Shown: positions 63,751 to 64,000 of the stretch, one piece after another
Position numbering within the stretch: the stretch's first letter is position 1
How the letters are laid out: each line of letters begins with the position of its first letter
From: Bacillus alkalicellulosilyticus
Lineage (GTDB): Bacteria > Bacillota > Bacilli > Bacillales > Bacillaceae_F
Length of the DNA stretch: 64,000 bases
NCBI RefSeq assembly: GCF_002019795.1
Contig: NZ_KV917381.1
Location: forward strand, 760,001-824,000
Reading direction: 5' to 3'
Notes under the pieces: model-generated
Seen by the model: the letters and a program-made list of their open reading frames with translations, nothing else
What the model was told of the DNA's origin: nothing
The model's database searches: none
Translations under genes and position numbers: made by a program

Positions 63751-63807
63751 CGAAGAGCAATAGCTGAATAAAGGATATCGTCTTTCTATTATTGAAGTAA
63801 AGGGCAG
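63747..63807 (+). repeat. CTAACGG-family repeat, class A, fused tandem copy
   Basis: GTAACGAAGAGCAATAGCTG, AATAAAGGATATCG, TCTTTCTATTATTGAAGTAA, AGGGCAG. Begins inside the last bases of the class B copy, with no gene between them. Confidence 0.88.
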
Positions 63808-64000
63808 TTTAGTGGAGGAAGGAGCACATCCACTTAGTGCGTGGTAGACTCCTACTGTACAACAAGAAAGAAGGACGATAGTCATTAAATTGGAATCGTC
63901 CTTCTTCAATCCAGGGTTTGAAGATTGGTCAGAGAAAATGGTTAAATTTTCGTTCATCTAATGAGCAACGTTTTTGATCAATCTTTCTTTTAAAGCTACA
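63808..64000. other. Non-coding end of window
   Basis: A hairpin GGAGCACATCCAC...GTGGTAGACTCC (63823-63852) and a perfect 10-bp stem GAAGGACGAT/ATCGTCCTTC (63870-63879, 63895-63904). No gene is seen; long minus-strand frames here run through the repeats and are not credible. Confidence 0.5.

Noticed and set aside
2558-63807. Repeats as a CRISPR array
   Set aside because: Spacing is irregular and large (hundreds of bp), the intervals are genes, and copies differ in sequence. No cas genes are seen.
2558-63807. Calling the locus a bona fide integron
   Set aside because: No integron integrase or attI is in the window, the repeat lacks the exact attC core spacing, and several genes have their own promoters and terminators. 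Only the resemblance is reported.
63688-63957. 89-codon minus-strand ORF at the right end
   Set aside because: It runs through two repeat copies and hairpins, has no SD and no family; it is a frame artefact.
1-64000. tRNA, rRNA or prophage genes
   Set aside because: No conserved tRNA arms, rRNA sequence, phage structural genes or phage integrase could be recognised.

Overview
The window reads as chromosomal DNA of an AT-rich, endospore-former-type Firmicute (Bacillaceae). The support is strong GGAGG-type ribosome binding sites, many TTG and GTG starts, a YfiT/DinB bacillithiol-transferase homologue, and many gene families typical of Bacillus (YcxB, DUF3953, DUF4256, DUF5412, GrpB, VanZ, SMI1/KNR4, MepB). 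There are no rRNA or tRNA genes and no core housekeeping operons. Almost everything is a short, independent accessory gene, and about 85% lie on the plus strand. N-acetyltransferases (GNAT), Nudix, HAD, HIT and HD hydrolases, small P-loop kinases, APH- and ANT-type antibiotic-resistance-like enzymes, class I methyltransferases, lipoproteins and small membrane proteins follow one another without a shared pathway.

Layout. 0-12 kb: plus-strand accessory genes (HAD, GNAT, Nudix, DUF5412, HD, HIT, methyltransferases, MepB), then a WYL regulator facing a VOC/YdeI pair. 12-18 kb: RidA/HxlR, ASCH, SMI1/KNR4, GNATs, a kinase, and an ANT(6)-like gene cut short. 18.1-20.55 kb: a block of four small genes in inverted orientation. 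20.6-30.6 kb: TetR plus a Tat-exported nitroreductase-like protein, a Ser/Thr-kinase-like protein, SRPBCC/ArsR, a methyltransferase, a LysR regulator, GNATs and a peptidase E homologue. 31-45 kb: polysaccharide deacetylase, FAD oxidoreductase, MFS transporter, APH, several small membrane proteins and lipoproteins, tautomerase, RraA, transglutaminase-like protein, Nudix, kinase. 45.3-46.9 kb: a GH9 glycosidase on the minus strand. 47-64 kb: a dense run of one-gene units, many of them broken, with one IS110-family element at about 49.4-51.4 kb.

The most notable structure is an interspersed repeat present in roughly 35-40 full or partial copies. It begins CTAACGG, contains a variable-sequence but conserved hairpin followed by Ts, and ends either GTTGAAGTAAAG-n-GCAG or GTGCTAACGAAGCAG. 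Copies sit between genes, always in the orientation of the gene they follow, so gene plus repeat forms a unit of about 0.4-1 kb. The inverted 18-20.5 kb block carries its repeats inverted, and the ANT(6)-like gene is truncated exactly where that block begins, at CCGTTAA. Two families (ASCH and peptidase E) occur twice at distant sites. This looks like a cassette array resembling a chromosomal integron, but no integrase lies in the window and the repeat is not a standard attC site. The cassette reading is an inference. A terminator-like mobile repeat is the main alternative.

Other points of interest: a leader peptide with two competing hairpins before the methyltransferase at 7.3 kb; a perfect in-frame 93-bp tandem duplication inside a VOC gene; a cluster of genes broken by single lesions (amber, ochre, opal, frameshift, internal deletion) from 48 to 62 kb; a candidate bridge RNA beside the IS110 transposase; and several small genes missed by length cut-offs.
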